Source: Chryseobacterium sp. RU37D
GTDB lineage: Bacteria > Bacteroidota > Bacteroidia > Flavobacteriales > Weeksellaceae
Reading direction: 5' to 3'
DNA: 56,134 nt
NCBI RefSeq assembly: GCF_900156075.1
Contig: NZ_FTMM01000020.1
Coordinates: forward strand, 1 to 56,134
Shown here: one piece after another, positions 32,989-41,490 of the stretch
Layout: every line of letters begins with the position of its first letter
Position numbering within the stretch: the stretch's first letter is position 1
Notes under the pieces: generated by a model
What the model was told of the DNA's origin: nothing
Database searches by the model: none
Seen by the model: the letters and a program-made list of their open reading frames with translations, nothing else
Made by a program: the position numbers and the translations under genes

Positions 32989-33016
32989 AAATCACCTCAA
33001 CATTGTGAGATGATTT
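32989..33016 (-). terminator. Terminator of T9SS paralog 4
   Basis: AAATCA and CTCA (32989-32999) pair with TGAG and TGATTT (33006-33016), with a mismatch between the two helices; on the minus strand a T run follows. Confidence 0.7.
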
Positions 33017-33038
33017 AAGTATTTGAAAATTAAATTAT

Positions 33039-35165
33039 TTATTCGATATTTTTTACTAATACCCATCCGCTGTATTTCGTTTCAGTATGATTTTTATCAT
33101 TTTCTGTCCATGTGATCGTGTACCAGTATGTTCCTGTAACGATTTTCTTCCCTCCGGATGTACCATCCCATGTATAGTTTCTGGTCTTATCTGCTTGGTA
33201 AAGCATATTTCCGTATCTGTCATAAACCTTGAAAATCAGGTTTTTCTTATATGCTAATGCGGAATAATCGATATAATCATTTTTGTTGTCTCCGTTTGGT
33301 GTGATAGCATTCAAAAGATTCGGAACGGTTACTTGAACATCGATAGGGTTACAGTCGTAAGCATCTTTTACGTATACTTTGTTTTCACCTCTCGGAAGTC
33401 CTGTGAATACATTGGAGTCCTGCCAGTTGATACCATCAATAGAGTATTTGTAAGGTGCTTTTCCTCCTGAAACGTTTATCGTAAAAGAATCGTTTGTGAT
33501 ATCAATGCTTGTAATCACCGGCTGAGCAGAAGCGTTCACGTGTACTTCCTGTAAAGTCCAGCATTTTCCTGTTTTTAATTTTACCCAATATGTTCCTGCT
33601 CCTACACCTGTAATAGACTGTGTGGTTGCTCCTGTGCTCCATTCGTATCCGTCAAATCCAGGGCCTGCGTCTAAGGTTGTTCTGTCTTCGATACATATGA
33701 TCTTATCTTTAAGGACATTAGATTTTACAGGAGGTAAAACAATAAGGTTCACTTTGGCAATCGTATAACAATCGTTCCCGCTTGTTACTTTTATATAAGC
33801 TACGCTTGTTGTTGAAACATATGCATTCGCATTCAGGATAGGGTTGGCTCCTGAAATAGCGTCTGCCAAGGTTTTGTAATATTTTTTGGTCATTCCGGCT
33901 TGGGAATTCACATTGGCAAGTGTAAGGTCGAATGATGCCGTATTGATAGCTGTTTCTATATAGCAAGATTCAAGAGTTGCTTCATTTACCACTACCACAG
34001 GATGGAATTTTAATGTAATTTCCGCATCATCAGAGCATCCGTCTGTTGTTGTTACTTTTACATAGACTTTTTTCTCTCCTGAAACATAAGCTGTTGGATT
34101 GGTGATTTCGTTTGTTCCGGCTGTTAAATCAGCCATGGTTGGATAGTATTTCTTTGTAACATTGGTTCCGGCATATACATTGGCAAGATTCAGGTTGTAT
34201 GTTGAAGTTCCGGCTCCGTTGTTGTTACATGCAAACAGAGTAGCATCATTGGCAACGATATTTCCTGTTTTAAACTTGAATTTTCCGACTTGGAAGCATC
34301 CGTTGATAGGGTTCGTGGGATTCGTAGGATCGGTATATTTTAATCTGTAATAATAGATGTCTGTTCCATTAACCATTATTGGAGTGGTAATGGGAGCATT
34401 TCCTGTAATGGCATCATTACTGTTCAGGTGATAAGTAACTGTAAAGTTCGGGTTTCCGTTGATGATTCCGGTTGATAATGTACTGAAATCAAACATTGTC
34501 GGTAAAGAACATTTTAAGATCTCGTTCGGGTCAGTAGGGTTGGCTGCAGGTGCGCCCGGCGGAACGAAAGGATGTGGTGTTAATGCGGGATCGGTAAATG
34601 CAGATGTTAAAGTAGCGGTACCTCCCCACGTTAAAGAGAATCCTAATGCATTGTGGCTGTAATTATCAACAATTAAAACATATGTCTGCCCTGCTGTCAC
34701 GTTCATTGGCGGATTATATCCTGCGTTTGGAGCATTTGGAGGGTTATCTGATAATCCTGTGGGGTTTGGCCATTGCCCCGTCATCCCTGCAAAATTACAG
34801 GTCACCGGAGCACCTAAGTTTCCGCAGGTAGGGCTTGGTCCCCAAACTGCCCAATCGTAATCGGCAGAGTTTCCGGGAGCAGTTGGCGGTAAATTAATGT
34901 TTACATTCGGAGTAATTTCAAAAGTCAAAGTACCCGATGTGGCTACGGTGAAAGTATACCAAACTGAAAAATGCTCACCTCCTTTAAGGCAAAGATTGTC
35001 CGGGACACTGTTTGGGGGGCCTGGGAAATCCACCACGGTTCCGGGACCGGAAGGATCATAGGAAATATTGGAATTTCCACATACCGGGATTGCAGTAATA
35101 CAGTCTGATTGTGAGAAATACATCTGTGATAGGCATAAAATAATCAGTAGTAATAATCTCTTCAT
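33039..35165 (-). CDS. T9SS type B-sorted surface protein, non-lectin N-terminus (paralog 4)
   Basis: The 708-residue protein has a signal peptide (about 1-18) and an N-terminal domain unlike paralogs 1-3: SDCITAIPVCGNSNISYDPSG, then EHFSVWYTFTVATSGTLTFE and DYDWAVWGP (about 19-200), a beta-sandwich seen in gliding-motility-associated proteins. From about residue 300 it rejoins the common architecture: two 88-residue repeats (C-NNNGAGTSTYNL and CYIETAINTASFDL types), TLDAGPGFDGYEWSTGA, the SprB-like PYKYSIDGINWQDSN, and the type B sorting domain (AITPNGDNKNDYIDY). No -7 box is evident in the 84 bases upstream, so it may depend on read-through from paralog 5. Confidence 0.92.
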   Translation of the reverse strand: MKRLLLLIILCLSQMYFSQSDCITAIPVCGNSNISYDPSGPGTVVDFPGPPNSVPDNLCLKGGEHFSVWYTFTVATSGTLTFEITPNVNINLPPTAPGNSADYDWAVWGPSPTCGNLGAPVTCNFAGMTGQWPNPTGLSDNPPNAPNAGYNPPMNVTAGQTYVLIVDNYSHNALGFSLTWGGTATLTSAFTDPALTPHPFVPPGAPAANPTDPNEILKCSLPTMFDFSTLSTGIINGNPNFTVTYHLNSNDAITGNAPITTPIMVNGTDIYYYRLKYTDPTNPTNPINGCFQVGKFKFKTGNIVANDATLFACNNNGAGTSTYNLNLANVYAGTNVTKKYYPTMADLTAGTNEITNPTAYVSGEKKVYVKVTTTDGCSDDAEITLKFHPVVVVNEATLESCYIETAINTASFDLTLANVNSQAGMTKKYYKTLADAISGANPILNANAYVSTTSVAYIKVTSGNDCYTIAKVNLIVLPPVKSNVLKDKIICIEDRTTLDAGPGFDGYEWSTGATTQSITGVGAGTYWVKLKTGKCWTLQEVHVNASAQPVITSIDITNDSFTINVSGGKAPYKYSIDGINWQDSNVFTGLPRGENKVYVKDAYDCNPIDVQVTVPNLLNAITPNGDNKNDYIDYSALAYKKNLIFKVYDRYGNMLYQADKTRNYTWDGTSGGKKIVTGTYWYTITWTENDKNHTETKYSGWVLVKNIE

Positions 35166-35203
35166 TGATTGATTTTTTGAATTATTGGTTTTGAATTTTT
35201 AAG

Positions 35204-35233
35204 TGGAAAAACCGCCTGAAAAAGCGGTTTTCC
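35204..35233 (-). terminator. Terminator of T9SS paralog 5
   Basis: GGAAAAACCGC (35204-35214) pairs with GCGGTTTTCC (35224-35233). It lies just past the paralog 5 stop codon on the minus strand. Confidence 0.75.
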
Positions 35234-35249
35234 TTTATCTTGTTGTAGA

Positions 35250-37346
35250 TTATTCTCTATTCTTCACGATTACCCATCCTGAGAATTTAAATGGTGTGTT
35301 CTTCTTGTCATTTTCATTCCAGGTTACAGAATACCAGTATGTTCCTGTAGGTACTTTTTTACCTCCAATGGTACCATCCCATTTGTATCCATTAGTCTTA
35401 TCAGCCTGGCCTACCTTAGTTCCGTATCTGTCGTAGATGCTCAATACTAAGCCTTGTTTACCTGATAACGCAGAATAATCGATCACATCGTTTATACCGT
35501 CACCATTAGGCGTAATAACATTCACCAGATTTGGAACCACGATCGTTACCGTAATAGGATCACAATCGTAGCCATCTTTTACATAGACCATATTGTCACC
35601 TCTTGGTACGTTTGTAAAGACGTTTGAGTCTTGCCAGTTGATACCATCCATTGAATATTTGTATGGAGCTGTTCCTCCTACTACATTCACTGTTACAGTA
35701 TTGTTTGCAATATCGATTAGTGAAATAACTGGTTGTTCAGAAGGATACACTTTTACAGTTTGTCTTGTAATACATGTTCCGGTTGTCAGGTCAACCCAAT
35801 ATGTCCCAACGGTTACATTGTTAATCGACTGGGTAGTTGCTCCGGTGCTCCATTTGTAAGCTGTGAAACCAGGTCCTGCATCCAGAGTGGTTGCGCCTTC
35901 CATACAGATGATCTTATCTTTTAATACATTAGAATGTACCGGAGGCAGAACGATCAGGGTCACTTTAGCTATACCATAACATCCGTTTCCGTTCGTTACT
36001 TTGATGAAGACCACTCCATTTGGAGAGATATAATTTGTAGGATTCAGGATTTCATTGGTTCCTGCAATCGCATCCGCTAAAGAAGGAAAATAAGTTTTTG
36101 TAACTCCTGTTTGCGAGGTTACTGCAGCTGTTGTAAGATTAAATAATGCTGTTGAAGGATTACTTTCAATAAAGCACGATCTCAACGTAGCTTCTGTTAC
36201 AACTACTTCAGGATAGAAGTTTAATGTAAGCTGAGCTGTATCTGAACATCCTTGTAATGTGGTTACATTTACATAAATAGTACCTGTAGAAGATGTAAAG
36301 TTGGCAGGATTCAGAATTTCATTAGTTCCGGCAAGAAGGTCTGCCATTGTAGGATAATACTTTTTAATTGCAGTAGGATCTGTAGGCAAAACATTCGCTG
36401 AGGTCAGGTCATAAACTCCTGTGCCATTATTATTATTGTTACAGGTTGTTAATGTAACATCCAGTGCGGTAATATTTCCCTGCTTAAACTTAAACTGCCC
36501 CGTCTGCTTACACTTACTGATCGGGCTATTCGGGTTAGTAACATCTACATAGCTGATGCTATAATAGTATACAGTCGTTGTATTAACTGTCTGAGGAACG
36601 GTGATAGGGTTGTTACCTGTAAGTGCATCATTAGAACTTGTATGGTAGCTTACCTGGAAATTCGGGTTTCCGTTAATAATGCCTGCTGATAATGATGAAA
36701 AGTCGAAAACAGCAGGATTAGAACAAATGACTACCTCGTTTGGTCCTCCCGGAGTAGCATTAGGTACGCCTGGCGGGATAAATGGGTTTGGCTGGATAGC
36801 TGATGTAAACGGAGAAGAAAGTGTAGCGGTACCGCCCCAGCTTAATACAAATCCATTAGTATTTGAAGAGAAGTTATCCACAATCAAGTAATATGTTTCT
36901 CCAGCCACTACATCAAGATATCTGCAAAAACCGTCACCTCCTGCACCTTCTGTAAGGTCAGTAGCTGTCATATTTAATCCTGTAAGCACACCTGCTGCAG
37001 TAGAAGCGTAAGAACATCTTAAAGGGGTACCAAGGCTTCCGCATTGCTTATTCGGTCCGAAAACCGCCCAGTCGTAATCGGTACTGGTAGGGTTTGTTGG
37101 ATTAACGTTCGGGGTGATTAAGAATGTAAGTGTTCCACTTGTAGAAACTGTAAAGGTATACCATACGGAAAAGTGCTCTAAAGAGAGACATCCTCCTCCA
37201 AGCGGGTTTTCCTGAACAGCTCCAAATCCGCTCGGAGTATAGGAAATATTAGAATTTCCGCAAACAGCGAGTGCTGAAGTACAGTCAGACTGTGCATAAA
37301 ATATTTGGGCAAAAAGACCAAAAAAAATGAGTAAAGTTTTTTTCAT
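35250..37346 (-). CDS. T9SS type B-sorted surface protein, non-lectin N-terminus (paralog 5)
   Basis: The 698-residue protein has the same plan as paralog 4: signal peptide (about 1-18), N-terminal domain with SDCTSALAVCGNSNISYTP, EHFSVWYTFTVSTSGTLTFL and DYDWAVFGP, a middle domain (about 205-300), two repeats (CNNNNNGTGVYDLT and CFIESNPSTALFNLT), TLDAGPGFTAYKWSTGA, the SprB-like segment, and the type B sorting domain (VITPNGDGINDVIDY to VIVKNRE). Its second repeat and C-terminal half are closer to lectin-type paralog 1 than to paralog 4, suggesting recombination among members. A -7 box TATATTTG is at 37373-37366. Adhesion or matrix binding is the likely role. Confidence 0.92.
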   Translation of the reverse strand: MKKTLLIFFGLFAQIFYAQSDCTSALAVCGNSNISYTPSGFGAVQENPLGGGCLSLEHFSVWYTFTVSTSGTLTFLITPNVNPTNPTSTDYDWAVFGPNKQCGSLGTPLRCSYASTAAGVLTGLNMTATDLTEGAGGDGFCRYLDVVAGETYYLIVDNFSSNTNGFVLSWGGTATLSSPFTSAIQPNPFIPPGVPNATPGGPNEVVICSNPAVFDFSSLSAGIINGNPNFQVSYHTSSNDALTGNNPITVPQTVNTTTVYYYSISYVDVTNPNSPISKCKQTGQFKFKQGNITALDVTLTTCNNNNNGTGVYDLTSANVLPTDPTAIKKYYPTMADLLAGTNEILNPANFTSSTGTIYVNVTTLQGCSDTAQLTLNFYPEVVVTEATLRSCFIESNPSTALFNLTTAAVTSQTGVTKTYFPSLADAIAGTNEILNPTNYISPNGVVFIKVTNGNGCYGIAKVTLIVLPPVHSNVLKDKIICMEGATTLDAGPGFTAYKWSTGATTQSINNVTVGTYWVDLTTGTCITRQTVKVYPSEQPVISLIDIANNTVTVNVVGGTAPYKYSMDGINWQDSNVFTNVPRGDNMVYVKDGYDCDPITVTIVVPNLVNVITPNGDGINDVIDYSALSGKQGLVLSIYDRYGTKVGQADKTNGYKWDGTIGGKKVPTGTYWYSVTWNENDKKNTPFKFSGWVIVKNRE

Positions 37347-37365
37347 GTAAGGGAAATTTTTATCA

Positions 37366-37373
37366 CAAATATA
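37366..37373 (-). promoter_or_regulatory. -7 box of T9SS paralog 5
   Basis: TATATTTG on the minus strand, 19 bases upstream of the ATG at 37346. Confidence 0.4.
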
Positions 37374-37435
37374 AAAAATTATTAATCTTAAATTAAAGTT
37401 TTTAAGATTAATTTAATAAAAACGTATTTATTGTT

Positions 37436-38671
37436 TTAATATTGCATTTTTCTCAATTTGGGATTAATGCTTCCCACAATCAGAGCAACGAACACTGTCA
37501 TTGTTCCGCCGAAAACCACAGAGCGTACTACACCTAATAGTTTTGCCATTAATCCGCTCTCGAACTGTCCCATTTCGTTACTTGACATAATGAAAATGGA
37601 ATTCACGCTCAAAACCCGCCCTCTGATGTTGTCTGGGGTTTTCAGTTGAACAATTGTTCCTCTTATCACTACAGAAATCCCATCCAGCATTCCACTTAAA
37701 ACAAGGGACATGAACGAAAGCCAATACCAGTTTGATAAGCCGAAAGCGATAATACAAAGACCAAACCCTGTTACTACACCAAGCAAAATTTTGCCTTGGT
37801 TTTTTCTTAACGGGATAAGGGATAAAATGGTAATAATACACATTGAACCAATATCTGATGCTGCATTTAATAGTCCGAAACCTTCTGCTCCGACTTTTAA
37901 AATATCTGTCGCATACACAGGAATCATAGCAACTGCACCTCCAAAAAGAACTGCAAACATATCCAGACAAAGCGCTCCTAGAATTTCTTTAGTCTTAAAG
38001 ATGTAGGAAATTCCTTCGCGCATACTTTCTATAACGTTAATATTTTCTTTTTTGTATTCGGAATGTTGTTTTTTTAATTTAAAAAAAAATAAAGAGGCTA
38101 AAAATATTAATGAAATAATTACACTCAAAGTCCATTTTACACCAAAATAACCGATTAAAAATCCACCGATGGCATGTCCACATACGGAAGAGATAAGAAA
38201 AGTTGCCTGATTCAGGGTAATTGCATTCGGGAGGTTGTCTTTTTTTACAATTTTAGGAATCATAGACGGAACAATAGGCCCGATGAATGCTCTTGCGATT
38301 CCCGTGAAAAAAATTACGCCATATATATAATAGGCAATCTGGTGTCCCGAAAAATGGATCTTCGTATTAAAAAATGCGGGAATCAGCAATAAACCGATTA
38401 AAAAAATATAAGCATAATTACAGATAAGAAGAAGTCTTTTCTTTTCGTTCATATCAATGACGTGGCCCGCATACAAGGCACAGCTTACCGCCGGAATTAC
38501 TTCGGAAAGCCCGATCAGTCCGATAGAAAAAGGATCTTTTGTTAACTGATACACCCACCATCCGAGTAATGTAGCGAGCATTCTGAAAGCTAAAACAATG
38601 AAAAACCTTCCTGTAAGGAGATTCCTGAATTCGACATTTTTCAATGTTTGTAGCGGGGTAAACGAAATCAT
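37436..38671 (-). CDS. MFS transporter (EntS/MFS-3-like)
   Basis: The 411-residue inner-membrane protein has about 11-12 hydrophobic segments in two halves. Its N-terminus (LKNVEFRNLLTGRFFIVLAF, then GWWVYQLTKDPFSIGLIGLSEVIPAVS and the loop GHVIDMNEKKRLL) is typical of the MFS subfamily that includes the enterobactin exporter EntS and many drug-efflux homologues. The substrate cannot be told from sequence and no biosynthetic neighbours help. The -7 box TATTTTTG (38683-38676) is four bases before the ATG, predicting a leaderless mRNA. It stands alone between the T9SS array and a small lipoprotein gene. Confidence 0.9.
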   Translation of the reverse strand: MISFTPLQTLKNVEFRNLLTGRFFIVLAFRMLATLLGWWVYQLTKDPFSIGLIGLSEVIPAVSCALYAGHVIDMNEKKRLLLICNYAYIFLIGLLLIPAFFNTKIHFSGHQIAYYIYGVIFFTGIARAFIGPIVPSMIPKIVKKDNLPNAITLNQATFLISSVCGHAIGGFLIGYFGVKWTLSVIISLIFLASLFFFKLKKQHSEYKKENINVIESMREGISYIFKTKEILGALCLDMFAVLFGGAVAMIPVYATDILKVGAEGFGLLNAASDIGSMCIITILSLIPLRKNQGKILLGVVTGFGLCIIAFGLSNWYWLSFMSLVLSGMLDGISVVIRGTIVQLKTPDNIRGRVLSVNSIFIMSSNEMGQFESGLMAKLLGVVRSVVFGGTMTVFVALIVGSINPKLRKMQY

Positions 38672-38675
38672 CCGA

Positions 38676-38683
38676 CAAAAATA
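38676..38683 (-). promoter_or_regulatory. -7 box four bases before the MFS ATG
   Basis: TATTTTTG on the minus strand, then TCGG, then the ATG at 38671. Confidence 0.45.
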
Positions 38684-38765
38684 GCCTCAAATATTCATTT
38701 AAGGCTATATATATCGTATTTTTTTGAATGATATATTAAATGACGGCTAAAAGATAAAATCTATT

Positions 38766-39131
38766 TTAGTTATCCGCTCGTGAAGAGCTTAAAACCAATG
38801 CCGCAACACCAGCGGCGCCAATCACTACTGCTCCTGCGGTCGTTTTTGCTTTTCTACTGTCTCTTACTGCAGCCACATTAGCTTTAGGAATTGTAACAAC
38901 TGTACTGTCTTTTTTCCCGGCTGTACCGATCAGATTGTTGCCATCTATATTTCGGAATAACATTTTCTGATTTTTAGAACCGTCCTTCATTGTAACTACA
39001 TACATTCTTCCGGCTTGTAAATTAGAATAATCATTTTTTGAAATGTCTTCAGAATATTTTGTAGTTGCGCAGGATGAAATTACTAATAACGACGTCAGTA
39101 AAGATGATTTTAAAAGTACAGATGCTCTCAT
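38766..39131 (-). CDS. Small lipoprotein of unknown function
   Basis: The 121-residue protein has a lipoprotein signal with lipobox VISSCATT (Cys about residue 21). The mature part has a short beta-rich core (about 40-95: GRMYVVTMKDGSKNQKMLF, then GTAGKKDSTVVTIPKANV, a pattern seen in small SH3-like barrels) and a C-terminal Ala/Gly/Val-rich hydrophobic segment (about 97-116) that could insert in a membrane. A -7 box TAAATTTG lies at 39157-39150, 18 bases before the ATG. No function can be named. Confidence 0.8.
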   Translation of the reverse strand: MRASVLLKSSLLTSLLVISSCATTKYSEDISKNDYSNLQAGRMYVVTMKDGSKNQKMLFRNIDGNNLIGTAGKKDSTVVTIPKANVAAVRDSRKAKTTAGAVVIGAAGVAALVLSSSRADN

Positions 39132-39149
39132 TATTATTTTTTAGTTTTC

Positions 39150-39157
39150 CAAATTTA
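39150..39157 (-). promoter_or_regulatory. -7 box of the small lipoprotein gene
   Basis: TAAATTTG on the minus strand, 18 bases before the ATG at 39131. Confidence 0.4.
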
Positions 39158-39200
39158 TAATTTTTTTCGAATATACGTTTCCGGAATTGAAAAAATGTGA

Positions 39201-40700
39201 TTAAAGTTTATAAATTTCCAATAAATCTGCTATTTTTCTGTCATTGGCAAGTCTTGGGATTTTATTTTGTCCGCCGAGCTTCCCCTGAGACTTTGCGTAT
39301 TCCTGAAACGCATTTTTCTTCAAACTTGTGATGTGAAGCTTTTGCAGAATATTCCCTGAAATAAGGTCATCGTAGTAGGTATTACGCTTTTTTAGCTGAT
39401 CATCAAGCTCATTTTTAAATGCATTAAAATTTTCAGGTTCTTTTTCGAATTCAATAAACCATTCATGATACGGAAGTCCATCATCGGGGTTAACTTGTGG
39501 GGCGAGATGAAATTCTGTGATCTGTGCCGGATGTTTTTCCAGTGCAGCCTTCATAGCTTCTTCGACCTCAAAGGCAATTACATGTTCCCCAAAGGCTGAG
39601 GTGAAATGCTTTGTTCTTCCGCTCACCAGAATCCTGTGCGGATTTTTATCAATAAACCTTACCACATCACCAATTGAGTAAGCCCAAAGCCCTGAATTTG
39701 TAGTTAAAATCAATGCATAATCTTTATTAAGCTCAATTTCTTTTAAGGTTAGCCTTTTCGCATCAGGTTTTCCGTATTCTTCCAGCGGAATAAATTCATA
39801 GAAAATTCCATGATTGGTTAAAAGCAATAATCCTTCCCTGGTGTAATCATCCTGAAAGGCAAAAAAACCTTCCGAAGCCGGAAATGTCTGGACGATGTCT
39901 ACTTTTCCTCCCAGGAGTTCTTCCATTTTATCGCGGTAGGGCTCATAATTTACGCCGCCTGTAACGATTAACTGAAGATTAGGGAAAATCTGCTTGATTT
40001 TTTTACCGTTTTTTTCTATAAGTTTCTCAAAATACATGATCAGCCAGGGGGGAATTCCCGAGATAAGCGTCATGTTTTCTTTTTCTGTTTCTTCTATGAT
40101 TTTATCCACTTTTGCTTCCCAGTCTTCTATCATGTTTGTTTCTAAGCTTGGAAGTCTATTTTTTTGTAAATAATTGGGAATGTGATGGGCTACAATTCCC
40201 GAAAGACGGCCTGTTTTTATTCCGAAATCTTCCTGCAGTTCCGGGCTGCCTTGTAAAAAGATCATTTTTCCTTTTACAAAATCGGCATTGTTTTTTTTAG
40301 CAATATAGTGGAAAAGAGCGCTTTGAGCTCCTTTGATCTGGAAAGGCATTCCTTCTTTGGAAATGGGGATATATTTGGAACCGGAAGTCGTTCCAGAAGT
40401 TTTTGCAAAATATTCAGGCGTTTCTGTCCAGAGAATATTGGCTTGACCTCGTTTTACTTTTTCAATATAAGGTTTAAGATCTTCATAATCTGAAACTTTT
40501 ACCCTTTCCTGAAAATCTTTTATGTTTTTGATATTTTCAAAATCATGTTCTCTTCCAAAAAGAGTTTTTTTTGCTGCAGTTACAAGGGACAGTAGCAGCT
40601 CTTCTTGATTTTTCTCTGCATTTTTTTTGAAGCCTTCAGCTTTTCGGACATGCTTTTTGGCCCAAATCAATGCCGCATTTTTCTTTAGGAAGTTTAACAT
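39201..40700 (-). CDS. GH3 family acyl-amido synthetase-like protein
   Basis: The 499-residue protein belongs to the GH3 family of the adenylate-forming (ANL-related) enzymes, known in plants for conjugating hormones such as auxin to amino acids. The ATP-binding motif KTSGTTSGSKYIPIS (about 105-119), the YxxSEG-like TFPASEGFFAF, and the WAYSIGDVVRF and SGRTKHFTSAFGEHV motifs near 330-370 are present. In Bacteroidota its natural substrate is unknown; an acyl-adenylate intermediate is expected. It is monocistronic. The -7 box TAAATTTG (40712-40705) lies four bases before the ATG. Confidence 0.92.
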   Translation of the reverse strand: MLNFLKKNAALIWAKKHVRKAEGFKKNAEKNQEELLLSLVTAAKKTLFGREHDFENIKNIKDFQERVKVSDYEDLKPYIEKVKRGQANILWTETPEYFAKTSGTTSGSKYIPISKEGMPFQIKGAQSALFHYIAKKNNADFVKGKMIFLQGSPELQEDFGIKTGRLSGIVAHHIPNYLQKNRLPSLETNMIEDWEAKVDKIIEETEKENMTLISGIPPWLIMYFEKLIEKNGKKIKQIFPNLQLIVTGGVNYEPYRDKMEELLGGKVDIVQTFPASEGFFAFQDDYTREGLLLLTNHGIFYEFIPLEEYGKPDAKRLTLKEIELNKDYALILTTNSGLWAYSIGDVVRFIDKNPHRILVSGRTKHFTSAFGEHVIAFEVEEAMKAALEKHPAQITEFHLAPQVNPDDGLPYHEWFIEFEKEPENFNAFKNELDDQLKKRNTYYDDLISGNILQKLHITSLKKNAFQEYAKSQGKLGGQNKIPRLANDRKIADLLEIYKL

Positions 40701-40704
40701 GCTT

Positions 40705-40712
40705 CAAATTTA
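40705..40712 (-). promoter_or_regulatory. -7 box four bases before the GH3 ATG
   Basis: TAAATTTG on the minus strand, then AAGC, then the ATG at 40700. Confidence 0.45.
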
Positions 40713-40760
40713 TAAATAACTTGAGAATCTTAGATCATTTTCAATAAATAAGCAGCAAAA

Positions 40761-40784
40761 AACCGATGATGAGTATCATCGGTT
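40761..40784 (-). terminator. Terminator of the small repeat protein gene
   Basis: AACCGATGAT (40761-40770) and ATCATCGGTT (40775-40784) form a perfect ten-base stem with a four-base loop; on the minus strand six T follow. Confidence 0.88.
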
Positions 40785-40825
40785 CTACGAAATTTGATTA
40801 TGAAAATAACAACTATTGTTGAGTT

Positions 40826-41092
40826 TTATTTGTTTTCTTTGTACCTTTTATCTGGTGTACCGTCTTTTTTTAATTTTTTATTTTCCTTATATCTTTTATC
40901 CGGAGTTCCGTCTTTCTTCATTTTTACAGCTGTAGGTTTAGAAGCAGTGGGTGAAGCTGTTGTAGGCTTTACAGTCTGTGCTGCTTTCGTAGTTGGGTGA
41001 GGTGCTGCTTTTGTAGCAACAGGTGCTGTTTGCTGAGCGGTTGCAAGCCCTAGTCCTAATACTATTGACATTGCGGATAATAATTTTTTCAT
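40826..41092 (-). CDS. Small exported protein with tandem KKDGTPDKRYKENK repeat
   Basis: The 88-residue protein has a signal peptide (about 1-19, ending ATAQQ), a flexible Ala/Thr/Pro/Lys-rich linker (about 20-57), and two tandem copies of the motif KKDGTPDKRYKENK at the C-terminus (about 59-72 and 75-88). The charge is strongly positive. I recall the same peptide motif in other small Flavobacteriia proteins, but know no function. It has a -7 box TAACTTTG at 41128-41121 and a strong terminator, so it is a self-contained gene. The protein is probably periplasmic. Confidence 0.8.
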   Translation of the reverse strand: MKKLLSAMSIVLGLGLATAQQTAPVATKAAPHPTTKAAQTVKPTTASPTASKPTAVKMKKDGTPDKRYKENKKLKKDGTPDKRYKENK

Positions 41093-41120
41093 AAGAATTA
41101 ATTTGCTTGTTTTCTTGATT

Positions 41121-41128
41121 CAAAGTTA
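41121..41128 (-). promoter_or_regulatory. -7 box of the small repeat protein gene
   Basis: TAACTTTG on the minus strand, 28 bases before the ATG at 41092. Confidence 0.35.
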
Positions 41129-41225
41129 TACAAAAAACAGACTTAAAATCTCAGTTTTAGAAACTTAACTAAAGTTTATTACAGATTAAAAAAAGATTAA
41201 ACAGGATTAAAGACGATTTCGCTTT

Positions 41226-41258
41226 AAGTTTGTCAAGGTTCTAAACCTGACCAGGCTT
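41226..41258. repeat. Diverged palindrome related to 16944-16975
   Basis: AAGTTTGTCAAGGTT (41226-41240) and AACCTGACCAGGCTT (41244-41258) pair at 12 of 15 positions counting wobbles. The pattern TTTGTCAA-G-TCTAAA-C matches the perfect palindrome at 16944-16975. It lies in the 367-base gap upstream of mfd. Confidence 0.55.
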
Positions 41259-41414
41259 GATTTCAAAAATAAACCCAACTTTTCACTTTTTAAATAATAA
41301 AAACCTGCTTTCCCTAATAAGAAAAGTAAACCCTAATATATGTATCAAAAACTAGTCAACGAGTACAGCTGTTATCCACGCGCACAGTTTTTCTTTAAAA
41401 GAAAAAAATATCCG

Positions 41415-41422
41415 TACATTTG
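41415..41422 (+). promoter_or_regulatory. -7 box of mfd
   Basis: TACATTTG, 68 bases before the chosen ATG at 41491. No exact TTTG -33 box is seen at the normal spacing. Confidence 0.45.
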
Positions 41423-41441
41423 TATGAATGTATGAATCAAA

Positions 41442-41465
41442 CGATTTCGGAAACTCCCGAAATCG
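41442..41465 (+). promoter_or_regulatory. Terminator-like hairpin in the mfd leader
   Basis: CGATTTCGG (41442-41450) and CCGAAATCG (41457-41465) form a perfect nine-base stem with loop AAACTC, followed by CTTTT. It lies between the predicted start of transcription and the mfd ATG, where an attenuator would sit. Confidence 0.55.
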
Positions 41466-41490
41466 CTTTTGTCGTTATACCAAATTATTT

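Noticed and set aside
30721..37346. CRISPR array or phase-variable invertible segment in the surface protein region
   Set aside because: The repeats here are protein-coding domain repeats, in the same orientation, with no short regularly spaced direct repeats and no recombinase gene nearby.
41428..41490. An earlier ATG for mfd at 41428
   Set aside because: It lies at the predicted transcription start and its extra residues would be translated through the leader hairpin. The conserved part begins at 41491.
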